A stretch of DNA of 64,000 nt from assembly GCA_963575745.1 (NCBI GenBank), contig CAUYUJ010020148.1, positions 477,501 through 541,500 of the forward strand, given 5' to 3'. The notes below the pieces were generated by a model that did no database searches, was not told where the DNA came from, and saw nothing but the letters and a program-made list of their open reading frames with translations. Of the stretch, positions 9,384 to 19,394 are shown one piece after another (the stretch's first letter is position 1; each line of letters begins with the position of its first letter). The translations under genes and the position numbers were made by a program. Source of the DNA: Prorocentrum cordatum (lineage: Eukaryota > Sar > Dinophyceae > Prorocentrales > Prorocentraceae).

Positions 9384-9737
9384 ATGCGGACCCGGGACAG
9401 TTTGCTTCTCATCGTCGTCCTCGCCTTTGCTCCGTTCCCCTTCCTTTCTTCCCTCCTGGATGGTGTCGAAAGCGTCCGCGGCTCGGGCGGGGGAGCGCCC
9501 CTTCCCACCTCCCTCATTACTCCTCGGTCCTATTTGCCTCCCTGCTCCACCGTCCGTCGTCCTACCTCGTCCTCCAAGTCCCTGGTGCCGCGTGCCCGTA
9601 TCAGCGGTATATCGCCTTTTCGATGTCCGAGCGCAGCGGCGCAACCTAACAGAGGGGATTGCCAATGCGAGCTTTCGGGGCGCACTCCAAACGCGGGCGG
9701 CGTGGCCGCCGAGTACAGTCGCATCGCTAGCATGTAA
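9384..9737 (+). CDS. Possible first exon with a signal peptide
   Basis: The frame starts MRTRDSLLLIVVLAFAPFPF, which has the shape of a secretion signal: a basic start, then a hydrophobic core. It continues with a serine/proline-rich stretch and then degrades. Only the signal-like start supports it; codon bias is weak, and the opposite strand is also open. If real, it could be the start of an extracellular protein. Confidence 0.22.
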   Translation: MRTRDSLLLIVVLAFAPFPFLSSLLDGVESVRGSGGGAPLPTSLITPRSYLPPCSTVRRPTSSSKSLVPRARISGISPFRCPSAAAQPNRGDCQCELSGRTPNAGGVAAEYSRIASM

Positions 9738-10084
9738 AGTATAAGTGCTTGCGGCAAGGTCAGCCCCCTTGCCAGAGCAGTGGTCTGTATGGCGACGCGT
9801 GGAGCTTTGACTGTTAAGAGGTCCATGACATGTGACACCTCGCGTGTATTCGGACTGCTGTGCGGCATTCTTTGGGGTCCTTCGAGGCCTTTTGGTACGT
9901 TTTCGGGCCGTTGGGGGCCGTTTTGGTGCCGCGCTACACCGCGGCCGCCCTGGGCCAGGGAAGCGTGTATTTGCAGCTCACTCGGGGGCGCTCTGGGCTG
10001 GGGAAGTGTGTATTCGCATTCCCCCCTAGCTGGGCATGTCGATCACGGTTCTGGGTTGGCAAAGTCGGGGCACCCTCGAGGTGG
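9738..10084. other. No gene; family F words inside
   Basis: 9860-9925 contains 'ttctttggggtccttcgagg' and related family F units. The rest is unremarkable. Confidence 0.4.
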
Positions 10085-10375
10085 CGAGCGTTTACTTTCT
10101 TCGAAATACACAGGTCAAGGTGTGATATGTGTGCGCAGTTTGTGTCTTCAACTGTGTATTTTTCGTGTGCGGGCCCACTGTCTACACAGATCGTGGTGTG
10201 ATCTGTGTACACAGATCTCGTTCCCTTCTGTGTATTTGGAGTGTGCCCCTCGCGGGTGGTGTTGACTGGGCGGGAACTTTCGCGTTTCTCTTCCGGCTGA
10301 TCCACGGGGGGCGTCGTACGCGGTTGAAATACACAGATCGTGTCTCCAATTGTGCATTTGTTGCGCGCCGCTCGC
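10085..10375. repeat. Local repeats around ACACAGATC palindromes
   Basis: 'acacagatcgtggtgtgatc' and 'tgtgtacacagatctcgt' form short fold-backs, and 'ctgtgtatttggagtgtgcc'-like words occur three times. Confidence 0.6.
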
Positions 10376-11600
10376 TGGAGTGGCCGCTGGGCGGGAGTTT
10401 CCGCAGATCTCCCGGCTGGTCCACTCGTGGGAGCACAGACCCGGGGCTGGCAGACCCGGGGTGGACTTTTTTCTTATGCCCTTTCATATGGCCTCCGGAA
10501 CGGAGCCGGCCTGCCACGGCAGTTTTTCGGTTGCGTTACGAAGCAAGCGAGCTTCTCGCAAGCCGCGTGCATCGAGCCACGCCAGGGCCAGGCAAGCCGC
10601 GCTGCCGCTGCAGGACCCTTCCGACGCAAATTCTTCTGCATGGCAGGATTTTTTCTGCACTGCATTTTTTGTGTTCGGCAGCACTTTTGCGGGACATTTG
10701 AAAATATGCAATGCAGATTTTTGTTCTTGCATTTTCAGTTTTTGTTTCTTGCACGTATGGATTCGTCCGGCCACGAGCCGCCCCTGTGGGATATTGGGTA
10801 CGGTGTGGACATCATGTTGAACATCTGGGCTGGGCGCGTGACAGGGCCCTTGGGCGTCAGAGCTTGCGCGCCCGAAACAGCTGCAAAATACAAGGCCCCA
10901 GCCCCCGGTCTGCCGACCCCGGATCATGGGAACCCCGATCCAAGGGGGGGCCGTGGTCTGGGCATGCAAAAGCGCGGGTAGGTGGGGATGGTGGGCTGTG
11001 GGAAGGAAGGGGTTCGATAGGAGGGGTGGCCAAGGGGCCAAGGATGGACGGGATTGGACGAGAGCAAAGGAAATGAACCCAGGAGGAGCTGCATCATCGG
11101 TGTGCGCATCACGAGGACGAGGGAGGCGGGGGGGGCAGAAGTTTGGGGCATGATGTGCACTAGGGCGTAGAGGATGGGAGGAGGGAGGGCAGGCATGTGG
11201 ACGATGGGGGAACTAATCCGGCGGAGGAGGACGACGAGGAACGACATGAATTGGCACATGGGGGGTGGCAGTGTGGATGAGGGGATTGATGAAGACCGGG
11301 GCAATCGGAGGGGCAAGAGGGGGGTGGGGCCACAGCGAAGGGATATTTGGAAGAGGCGGGGGATGGGGCATGAGTTTGAGGCGGGCGCCAGCTAACGATT
11401 AGTTGAACAGTGTTCTGCGTGTCTGTACACCCCCCCAGAACACAGTGACTGGTTGCAGATCTTCATGATATGGGTAATCTTGCGCTTCGTGCTTCCAAGC
11501 CAAAGGCTCGAGTCCACGACGCCACTTGGCGTCGCGATAGTGCCGCCCCGATTTGCCAGACCGCATATGCACAGATACGCATAATATGTTTTGCAACGTT
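10376..11600. other. No recognisable gene; purine-rich from 10920
   Basis: 10376-10920 is mixed sequence. 10920-11390 is G/A-rich on + and gives only low-complexity frames. Confidence 0.4.
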
Positions 11601-14081
11601 TTTCCCGGAAAGGGCTTGGGCCCAGGGTTCTCTTTTAGCTGTTTACCCCCCGGTCCTGACGGGTCAAGCGCCGGCGAAATTATTTGCGATAAATAACGAG
11701 GTAAAGTGCTGATTTTTTAGAAAAAGTGCGTTTTGTGCGTGCCCGCTCGAGGAAAGTTCGCCCCCCATCTCGGATCCTCGATAAATAACGGGGTCCGCAG
11801 ACCCCCGCTTTCCCTCGTAAAAAAGAGGGTGCGGAGCGTTTTTCGCAGAATCCTCGAAAAATAACGGGGTCTGGAGCCCCGACCGCGACTCGGAAAAGCG
11901 CCCCGCGCGCAGGAATTCCGAGGATGTCTCGCGCGTGCCGCGTCCCGCGCGCAGGAATTTCGAGGATGTCTCGACTAATTCGCTTGTTTTGTCAGGATTT
12001 CTTAGAACTTTGGCAGGATGTCTCGAGCGAAACGCTTATTTTACATAGTTTGTGGAGGATGTCTCGAGCGAAACGCTGGTTTCCGCAAAATTTGGAGATG
12101 TCTCGAGCGGGGGGCCAGAATTCAGAGGATGTCTCAGGCGAAATGCTTGTTTTCGTGTCCCGCTCGCGGGAATTCCAAGGATGTCTCGCGCGGGCCGCGT
12201 CCCGCGCGCAGGAATTTCGAGGATGTCTCGACTAATTCGTTTGTTTTGTCAGGATTTCTTAGAATTTTGACCGGATGTCTCGAGCGAAACGCTTGTTTTT
12301 CATAATTTGTTGAGGATGTCTCGAGCGAAACGCTGGTTTCTGCAAACTTGGGGATGTCTCGAGCGGGGGCCTCGTGGGGGGCCAGAATTCAGAGGATGTC
12401 TCAGGCGAAATGCTTGTTTTCACGTCCCGCTCGCAGGAATTCGGAAGATGTCTCGCGCGTGCCACGTCCCGCGCGCAGGAATTTTGAGGATGTCCCGTAG
12501 CGCGTCCCCTTGGCACGGCCTACGGTGCGACCCCATGGCACGTCCCTTGGCACGTCGCCTGGCGCGTCCCTGGGGACGTTTCGCGGCGCGTCCTCCTGGC
12601 ATGTTTTTGAGGATGTCCCTAGCGAAACGCTTGTTTTTCAGACATTGTTGAGGATGTCTCGAGCGAAACGTTGGTTTTGCAGAGTTGGGGATGTCTCGAG
12701 CGAAATGCTTGTTTTCATAACTTTTGGAGGATGTCTCGAGCGAAACGCTGGTTTTGCAGAGCCGACCGCGACGCGGAAAAGCGCCCCGCGCGCAGGAATT
12801 CCGATGATGTTTCGCGCGTGCCGCGTCCCGCGCGCAGGAATTTCGAGGATGTCTCGACTATTTCGTTTGTTTTGCCAGGATTCCTTTGAATTTTGGCAGG
12901 ATGTCTCGAGCGAAATGCTTGCCTTTCATAATTTGTTGAAAACGTTTCGAGCGAAACGCTGGTTTTGCAAAATTGTCATAGTTTGTTGAGGATGTTTCGA
13001 GCGAAACACTGGTGTTGCAACATCGGGGGATGTCTCGAGCGGGGGCCTCGTGGGGGGCCAGAATTCAGAGGATGTCTCAGGCAAAATGTTTGTTTTCACG
13101 TCCCGCTCGCAGGAATTCCGAGGATGTCTCGCGCGTGCCGCGTCCCGCGCGCAGGACTTTCGAGGATGTCTCGACTAATTAGTTCGTTTTGCCAGGATTT
13201 CCTTGGATTTTGATAGGATGTCTCGAGCGAACCGCTTTTCCCCAGCACGTTCCGTAGCGCGTCCCCTTGGCACGTCCCGCGGTGCGTCCCCATGGCACGT
13301 CCCTTGGCACGTCGCTTGGCGCGTCCCTTGAGACGTTCCGCGGCGCGTCCTCCTGGCATGTCCCCCTGTCAATTAGCTCTGGGGCAGCTACTCTGTGTTC
13401 AGGCAGCTCGAGCTTAAGATCCAGATCAGTTCGGTCAGGACTCGGATGCAAAGGAGGACTCGATCCACGAGGCTATAGAGCACAATCGCGGCATGGCGAA
13501 TCGCAATTCAGCGCGGCGCAGCACAGCACAAAAATTCGGCACGGTACATCAAGATCGATACACTCAGCATTGCAACTTGGCACGTTCCGTGGCGCGTCCC
13601 TTGGCGAGTCTCCCTGGCACGTCGCGTGGCGCGTCCCCTGGCACATCCCGTGGCACATCCATTGGCACGTTCCGTAGCGCGTCCCCTTGGCACGTCCCGC
13701 GGTGCGACCCCATGGCATGTCCCTTGGCACGTCGCCTGGCGCATCCCTTGGGACGTTTAGCGGCGCGTCCTCCTGACATGCTCCCCTGTCCATCAGCTCT
13801 GGGGCAGCTACTACGTGTTCAGGCAGCTCGAGCTTAAGATCCAGATCAGTTCGGCCAGGACTCGGATGCAAAGGAGGACTCGATCCATGACGCTATAGAG
13901 CACGTTCGCGGCACGGCACATCGAAATTCAGCACGGTGCAGCACAGCACAGCCCTCGGCAGGGTACATCAAGATCGATACACTCAGCATTGCATTTGCCC
14001 GTCACCCAATCAGGTGTTTCTTGAAAACACTGCCATGTCTTACAGTTCTATATTCCTTTCCGGGTTCGTGGGTCGATCATG
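11601..14081 (+). mobile_element. TT-flanked modular element, copy 1
   Basis: The left end TTTCCCGGAAAGG is followed by 'gggcccagggttctctttta', then 'gataaataacgagg'. The right end is CCTTTCCGGG followed by TTCGTGGGTCGATCATG, with TT flanking both sides (11599-11600, 14082-14083). The interior has 40-60 bp units built on GATGTCTCGAGCGAAACGCT (about 11920-13240), then TGGCACGTCCC/TGGCGCGTCCC units, with a roughly 190-bp module ('attagctctggggcagctac' to 'cactcagcattgca') occurring twice. There is no transposase. CCCGGAAAGG near each end is inverted. About 970 bp of the left part is almost identical to copy 2. Confidence 0.8.
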
Positions 14082-14204
14082 TTTTATGACCCTCTCTGCA
14101 GTAACAGACCCACGTTGGAGTCCAATCTGTGTCCACGATTCGAGATGGTCGGTGCTTCAGGGACAACTCGACGATGGACAGGCTCAGGGGGGGAAACATC
14201 GACT

Positions 14205-14345
14205 CCCAATCGCCCCCTCGTTGCCCACAATACCCCAATAACCCGCCCTGTCCAGGAGCATGCGGATTCCCTACCGGGGGCCTATCGCCGACCAGCCGGC
14301 GATGCATCGCCGATTCACGCCCGATGTTTCCACCCCAGTCTTGGT
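14205..14345 (+). repeat. Family D repeat, copy 1
   Basis: Shares 'aggagcatgcggattcc', 'gggcctatcgccga', 'ggcgatgcatcgccgattc' and 'gatgtttccacccc' with the copies at 17515, 58454 and 61393. Confidence 0.65.
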
Positions 14346-14528
14346 CCCCCCCGAACGCTGCCCTTACCTTTGGCTGCGCGTAAGGGTGACCTTTCGCCAG
14401 GGTGACCTTTGGATGGAGGCTCACAGGGATCCGCGCTGGCAAGCGCGTTTGGATTGCTTGTATTTGGCCTCCTTCGCGGCCTCCTATCAGGCGCGCGCCA
14501 AAGCTTACTCTTGCTGATGGGCACTTTC

Positions 14529-14730
14529 ATTCGGTAGCAATTCATGCGAACTTTGTGTACCCTCATGCGGAACCGCTTTTAAAGTGGGTCGGCGTCGATA
14601 TAGCGTCTGGTAATTGATGAAACAACGCCGATGTAGCGTTGATTCGCGTCGACTAGTGTCGATCTAGTGTTGATTTAGCGCTGGATAGCGTCGATTAGCG
14701 TCGGTTCGCGTCGATTCGCAAGGGCCAGCA
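14529..14730 (+). repeat. Family J repeat, copy 2
   Basis: 'ttcggtagcaattcatgc' followed by 'gcgtcgactag'-type units, as at 951-1140. Confidence 0.6.
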
Positions 14731-14759
14731 AGATAGCTTGGGATTTTCCCGTGAGTTAC

Positions 14760-14960
14760 CACCGAATTCGGCGGCGACCCCGTCGCCAACGTTCAACCTT
14801 GGACGCCGCCAGTGACCCAGAATCGGGCGACCTTGAACGTCTGACGTTTCGGAAGCGGCCGATCGTTCAAGGCTGAACGATCCCCGCGGCGTCGGAAGCC
14901 AACGCCGAGGTCGGCACGACACGAACCCGCCGCCGCCGCCGCCGCCGCCGTCGTCGTCGT

Positions 14961-15014
<54 letters not shown>

Positions 15015-15046
15015 TGTTGCCGTCGTCGCCGTCGTCGTCGACGGCG
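14760..15046. repeat. Family T repeat plus GCC/GTC microsatellite
   Basis: 14760-14928 shares 'cccagaatcggg' and 'gcggcgtcggaagccaacgc' with 57750-57860. 14930-15046 is (GCC)n/(GTC)n. Confidence 0.6.
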
Positions 15047-15051
15047 TGCAG

Positions 15052-15229
15052 CCGACAGCCGTGCGCCGCCACCGGCGAGGCGGCGCCAGGGCGGCAGGCG
15101 CCGAGGCCCAAGGCGCGCGAGTGGCGGCGCGCGCGCCGGCGTCCTGCGAGATGGTCGCCCGCGGCGCGGGCTTCTGCCGCGCCGGCTTCTACGCCGGCTT
15201 CGACGGCAAGCACCTGACGGACCTGGGGG
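15052..15229 (+). CDS. Putative internal exon, cysteine-containing protein
   Basis: After GTGCAG at 15046-15051 the frame is open for 59 codons with G/C-ending codons, finishing CEMVARGAGFCRAGFYAGFD, then GKHLTDLGG. The next bases, GTGAAG at 15230, look like a canonical donor. Two cysteines, glycine and aromatics suggest an extracellular or cysteine-rich domain, but no family is named. A fold-back element begins five bases after the donor. Confidence 0.5.
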
Positions 15230-15234
15230 GTGAA

Positions 15235-15413
15235 GGGTCTGTTTTCCACCACCACCACCTGAAATTGGAGGGGGAGGGGGTCATCCTTCTCCTCGTTCTC
15301 TTCGTCGTTCTTCTCCTCCTCCTCCTCCTCCTCCTCCTCCTCATTCTCCTCCCCCTCCTCCTCCTTCCCCCCTCCAACTTATGGTGGTGGTGCCGGTGGT
15401 GGACACCAGACCC
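15235..15413. mobile_element. Fold-back element with CTC microsatellite loop (family P)
   Basis: GGGTCTGTTTTCCACCACCA on the left is matched inverted by TGGTGGTGGACACCAGACCC on the right. Inner arms 'aaattggaggggg' and 'cccccctccaactt' also pair. The loop is (CTC)n. Confidence 0.75.
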
Positions 15414-15585
15414 ATCAGGCGGGGGTGGCGCCCCACCCGGACCCCTTCGCGTCCTTCGGCCACGCGCAGAGGGGGGTAGGGGGGAAGGTTTCTGAGAAGG
15501 AGGGCTGCTTCTAAGAAGCCATGCCCTCTCCCACTGCCCCCACTGTGCGTCCCGCCCAGACCCTGTCGCGGCGTGAACAGAGTCA

Positions 15586-15752
15586 CAACGCGAGGTTCTT
15601 TAGAATTTTCGTCCTCTGGGGGCTCCCGCCGGGCCGCAGGACCGCAATCAAAAACTATTCAGGATGGAAAGCTGGTCCCTGTGGACGGCTCGAGACCTCT
15701 GGGCGTCGACGCTATGAACGAATCCTGACGTCGGGGGTCTGGGAATGGGGAC
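15586..15752 (+). repeat. Family B dispersed repeat
   Basis: Runs 'gcgaggttctttagaatttt', 'cgcaatcaaaaactattcag' and 'gctcgagacctctgggcgtc', and ends 'cctgacgtcgggggtctggg'. It aligns end to end with 17154-17312 and 43628-43805. Confidence 0.7.
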
Positions 15753-16245
15753 GGGTGGGACAGTCAAGACGCAGAAAGAGGGACCCATTTCGGGCTCAGG
15801 ATGGGGCTCTGGTTTTCGGGCCGCTCCTCAGATGCTACGTCGAGGAACCAATTCGTGGCCGAACCTCGCCGTAGATTTGGGCCAGTCGCGTAGACTTAGG
15901 GGCAGCGCCTCACATGAACGAGGCAGAATAGCAGGTTCTATTGCGCCGACATTCGCGCGTAAGCGGCCTGCGTGAGATGGCGTGTAAGCGCCCTCGCTTC
16001 TAGTGTAGCGTGCCGGGCTGGCGGCCCGCGTAAGCCGCGGCGTAATCGCTTCAGAGCGTTCTGGAGTCCGGAGCCCTCTCAGAGCCCGATCGGTCCGTAT
16101 CGGAATTTGTCCTCGCCCTGCCCTCTTGATTGGGCGGGTGGATCTCACTGCCGGGGCCTCGATTCTTGCAGCACGCCCCCTGGGCCCCTTCCCTTCGCCC
16201 GCACGCGTGCCACGAGCCAGGACGCGCCGACTCTCCTCTTTCTGA
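15753..16245. other. No recognisable gene
   Basis: Mixed sequence; short open frames on both strands lack codon bias. I see nothing certain. Confidence 0.4.
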
Positions 16246-16246
16246 C

Positions 16247-16405
16247 TCCTCCTCCTCCTCCTCCTCCTCCTCCTCCTCCTCTTCCTCCTCCTCCTCCTCC
16301 TCCTCCTCCTCCTCGCTCCTCCTCGCTCCTCGCTCCTCCTCCTCCTCGCTCCTCCTCCTCCTCCTCGCTCCTCCTCCTCCTCGCTCCTCCTCCTCGCTCC
16401 TCCTT
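16247..16405 (+). repeat. CTC/GCTCCTC microsatellite
   Basis: (CTC)n with GCT interruptions. The Ser/Leu/Glu-rich frames over it are artefacts. Confidence 0.85.
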
Positions 16406-16556
16406 AATCCGCCTGAGTGGAGGTCGCCAGGGAGCAAGACGGGTCCTGCAGGTCGCTCTCGGCCTCCCGGGGCCCTCGACTGGCCCCGCGACTGTCCCGG
16501 CACGGCCCGGGAGGAAAAGCCGGTTGGCCATGGGGGGAGGCCCCGAGGTCCAGGAG

Positions 16557-16700
16557 CTCAGCTGCTCTGCTACGCACGTTTTGGAACGCAACACGTGCCG
16601 TGTCTAAAACGTCCGTGCTCAAAACGTACGTGTTCAGGCTACGTGTTGGGCTCCGTATCAGTACGCTGCGTGTTGCGTGTTGCGCATCGGGGCAGCTAAG
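16557..16700 (+). mobile_element. Acceptor-bearing element, copy 1 (introner-like)
   Basis: The left end CTCAGCTGCTCTGCTACGC is the imperfect inverse of the right end GCGCATCGGGGCAGCTAAG. The interior 'cgcaacacgtgccgtg', 'tacgtgttcaggctacgtg' and 'gctgcgtgttgcg' recurs at 46476-46674. In both copies exon-like sequence starts right after the terminal TAAG. Confidence 0.7.
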
Positions 16701-17110
16701 TCCAGGATCCGTTGCGGCTGGCGGCGCGCAGGCGGGGATGCGGCGCGAGGGTGGCGGCCCCGCTGAGCAGGCTGGAGCCTGCAAGGCCCGCCAGGGCTCG
16801 TCTGGAGGCTGCCTGGAGGCCCCGAGCCCGCTCAGGAGGCTGGGGTCCGCTGGGGTCTGCGGGGCCCTCCAGGGCGCACCTGGAGGCTTCCCCAGAGGCC
16901 CCGAACCCCTCCCAAGACGGCGCCCGCCTTCTCCGCGAGACCTTCGCCTTCCCCCGCGCGCGCCCTCCGCCCCTTGCGCCACACCCTCGCGCGCGCCGCG
17001 GAGGAGGGCGCCTGCGCCAGCGCCTGCCTCGCGGAGAAGCACTGCGAGGCGGTGTCCTTCTGCCCACCGCAGGACGCCGACTGCGGACCAGGCGGCGCGC
17101 TCCCAAGAGG
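16701..17110 (+). CDS. Putative exon(s), cysteine-rich segment
   Basis: The right half (16974-17100) is clearly protein-like: EEGACASACLAEKHCEAVSF, then CPPQDADCG, with paired cysteines in a pattern typical of secreted domains. The left half is open in a neighbouring frame (AEQAGACKARQGSSGGCLEA). Either a short intron or a frameshift separates them at about 16910-16970. All codons strongly favour G/C at third positions. It follows the TAAG acceptor of a repeated element. Confidence 0.5.
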
Positions 17111-17153
17111 GCCTCGCGTTCCAGTTCCCAGACCCCCTCGAGCCAGGAAAAGT

Positions 17154-17312
17154 TCGCGACGGGAGGTTCTTTACAATTTTCGGCCTGTGGAGTCTCTCAA
17201 CGGGCCCCGGGGCCGTCCAAAAACGGCTCGGGATGAAGAATCCGGGCTGAGGGAATGGGTCGAGACCTCTGGGGTCGACTTACAAATCATGACGTCGGGA
17301 GCCTGGCGAATC
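17154..17312 (+). repeat. Family B dispersed repeat
   Basis: 'gggaggttctttacaatttt', 'ccgtccaaaaacggctcggg', 'aatgggtcgagacctctggg' and 'aaatcatgacgtcgggag' match the family. Confidence 0.7.
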
Positions 17313-17514
17313 GGCACGCTGACATCTCGCCCCCGTCAAAGCGCGGTGGAAGTGCTCCGCCGGCGGCGGAAGGTCGTCGGAGGCCGGCGGAAACAAACGT
17401 TTGACACCCCAGGAGAGGTCAACGCCAGCGCACCCGGGGTTTCTGGAGTCGGCCAGGTTCGGGGGCAACGTTCTGATAGGCGGGAAGCTTCAGGGGTCCA
17501 TGCATCGGCCCCTT

Positions 17515-17640
17515 CAATCGCCCATTCTTCGCTGATAGGGGCCAGATAGCCCGCCCCGCCCCAGGAGGGTGCGGATTCGCTGTCGAGGGCCTATCGCCGA
17601 TCTATCGGGGATGTCTCGCCGATTCCAGCTCGGTGTTTCC
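17515..17640 (+). repeat. Family D repeat, copy 2
   Basis: 'aatcgcccattcttcgctga', 'aggagggtgcggattcgctg', 'ggcctatcgccgatctatcg' and 'cggtgtttccctc' match copies 1, 3 and 4. Confidence 0.65.
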
Positions 17641-17654
17641 CTCTCTGAGGTCGT

Positions 17655-17757
17655 CCCAGTCACAGGTAGCTGCTCCAGGTACTTTATCGACTGCACGTCC
17701 ACTGACCTCATCGTGAACAGCTCCTTCGACGTGGCTCACTACACGTCCGTGAAGGTC
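17655..17757 (+). CDS. Putative internal exon, unknown protein
   Basis: Between a pyrimidine/purine CACAG at about 17660-17664 and GTGAAG|GT at 17757 the frame reads SCSRYFIDCTSTDLIVNSSF, then DVAHYTSVK. Nearly every codon ends in C or G, the strongest coding bias nearby. AG-GT appears at both borders, so the splice position is ambiguous by a few bases, as in introns born from insertions. Confidence 0.5.
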
Positions 17758-17820
17758 CTCCCCCTCCTCATCCTCCTCCTCCTTCTCCTCCTCCTCCTCC
17801 TCCTCATCCTCATCCTCATT
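17758..17820 (+). repeat. CTC/CAT microsatellite at the intron start
   Basis: (CTC)n with CATCCT interruptions, directly after a candidate donor. Confidence 0.8.
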
Positions 17821-17884
17821 GACCGAATTGACCGCCGACTGACCGCACCCCTCACCATCTTCGAGGTGGCTATCAGGAAGATGT

Positions 17885-18100
17885 GAAGGCATATCTGGAA
17901 TGCTTGGTCCGTGAAGTCGACGTCGTTCCGCTTTGCTACGCATGCCAACCTCAAGGTTCTTGTCGCTGGGGTCCAAACCGCTAACGACAATGGGTATGAG
18001 CAAGTAGGTCTGTCCAGGGGGGCTCCTTTGTCGCGTGATGCGGTAGCCAGCGCCGTGCTCGAGCCACGTATCTTCGTAGTCTAACCAATCATATGGTCTG
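17885..18100 (-). CDS. Unassigned open segment, strand uncertain
   Basis: The minus frame reads YDWLDYEDTWLEHGAGYRIT, then RQRSPPGQTYLLIPIVVSGL, which is protein-like. The + strand is also open (SFRFATHANLKVLVAGVQTA). Third-position G/C is similar for both. It abuts the antisense LINE and may be its decayed continuation or a host exon. Confidence 0.3.
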
Positions 18101-18330
18101 CTGACCCACGTAGCCCTTGACCGAAGTCAGGCGGTCTTTGCCGAAGCATGCATGCGACGCAATAATAACTACAGTGTTGACCACACCGAGGTGGTCGTTC
18201 ACATCCATCAGCCATTCGGGTAAGCTGGTGTTGTTCAGTATGGTCTGGAACTTCTCACAACATGACTGGTCCCGCAGCTTCATGACATCTAAGGGTGGCC
18301 TCCTGCGTAGTCTCGGTGGTGCCTTTGAAC
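18090..18330 (-). CDS. LINE linker before reverse transcriptase
   Basis: The minus frame reads CCEKFQTILNNTSLPEWLMD, then VNDHLGVVNTVVIIASHACF, the acidic/hydrophobic linker I associate with the stretch between EEP and RT in dinoflagellate LINEs. It stops at YVGQQT. No RT palm motifs follow, so the element is cut here or was 3'-replaced. Confidence 0.45.
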
Positions 18331-18349
18331 TGGAATACTGCATCTGTGC

Positions 18350-19330
18350 ATATACTGGGTAGTGATCCTCGCCATCACAGTGCGAGTCAAATGAACAGTC
18401 CACCCAGCAACTTGTAGTGGCTTCGTGTAGCATGCCATTCGTGATGATGTGATATATCTCAGACTTAAACTTGGCAATGGAGACGTGTGTGTGTGTGCCC
18501 TCCCGCATGTCCGAAGAAGGAGGAGATCAAGGAAAGGTCGTGATCGTCAAGTATCATGCGGAGCATTGCCCCTAGGCCGTCGTCAACGTCTGGAGTGCAA
18601 TAGAGAGGGTGATGTCCCCCTACCCTTGCGCTGTGAATCTCCCCATCCACTTGAGCACGCCCAATCTTCGCATTAGTCTCCCCCAATATGAGAATTGGGC
18701 TCCACTTCGTAAACAGATCTTCAAGTTCATGCCACCAATCGGCATATTGTAGCCGATCATGTCCTGCATGAGGCGCGTGAATCACATAGACGTACTCATC
18801 TATTCCAAAGGTGCAGAGCCGCACCACTAAAACTCTTGGATCTGAATGCACAATCCTGGCATTCGATCGCTGGAAGGTCTTGTGACCTTTAGGCCCCTTG
18901 CCGTATGACTTGTCCACGTTTACCAACAGAGTGCAATCCTAACACCTCCGAGTCTCCTGAACTCAAGACAAGGTAGCCATCACGTACTGCTGGTGCCGAA
19001 GGTGCTGGGGCTTCTTGGAGCCCTGCTAGAACGATGTTGGCCTCGTGTAGCTGAAGCCGCAAAAGTTGACCTCGAAGAGGCCGGCCACGATGGGAGTCGG
19101 CTTCACCACAGTGAGCTCGCTGTGCATTGCATGTCGCCACTGCCATCGAGATGGTGTATGCAACTGGCTTGGACGTTGGTATAGTATTGTCTGTGTTGGC
19201 GATGACCTGCCGCCGTACAGGGTGGTGCTCAAAGCCGCGCCCTGTGATCAGAGGATACGTCGCACGGTCCTGATGCCTGTCGTCCAGCAGGGGCGCCCAT
19301 CCCCGGGCTGAGTCAGGGCGCACGAGAGGT
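18350..19330 (-). CDS. LINE EEP endonuclease domain (decayed)
   Basis: Recognisable pieces are ATCNAQRA, VLAGLQEAP (catalytic Glu), VYVIHAPHAG (the YAPH-type strand), ILILGETNAKIG (the usual GDxN motif with Asp replaced by Glu) and GEDHYPVYAQ (the terminal Asp-His). They are spread over two or three frames with a break near 18889-18926. EEP endonucleases nick target DNA for target-primed reverse transcription. The Asp-to-Glu change and the frameshifts suggest it is dead. Confidence 0.7.
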
Positions 19331-19394
19331 ATAATACAATCTGGAAGCTGAGCATGCGGGCGATCCCGAGCACGCTTAGCAATCGCGTCCGACA

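Noticed and set aside
9246-9665. 139-residue minus frame over the signal-peptide candidate
   Set aside because: Basic, low-bias, no domain; most likely a shadow.
11924-12651. Repeated MSRAKRWF / MSRACRVPRAG frames in modular elements
   Set aside because: ATGTCTCGAGCG in every unit supplies ATG starts; frames change from unit to unit and no copy is conserved as a protein.
11601-14081. Helitron interpretation of the modular elements
   Set aside because: Ends lack TC...CTRR, flanks are TT on both sides rather than an A/T junction, and CCCGGAAAGG is inverted at both ends.
16145-16594. Glu-rich or Ser-rich frames over 16.25-16.4 kb
   Set aside because: CTC microsatellite read in both directions.
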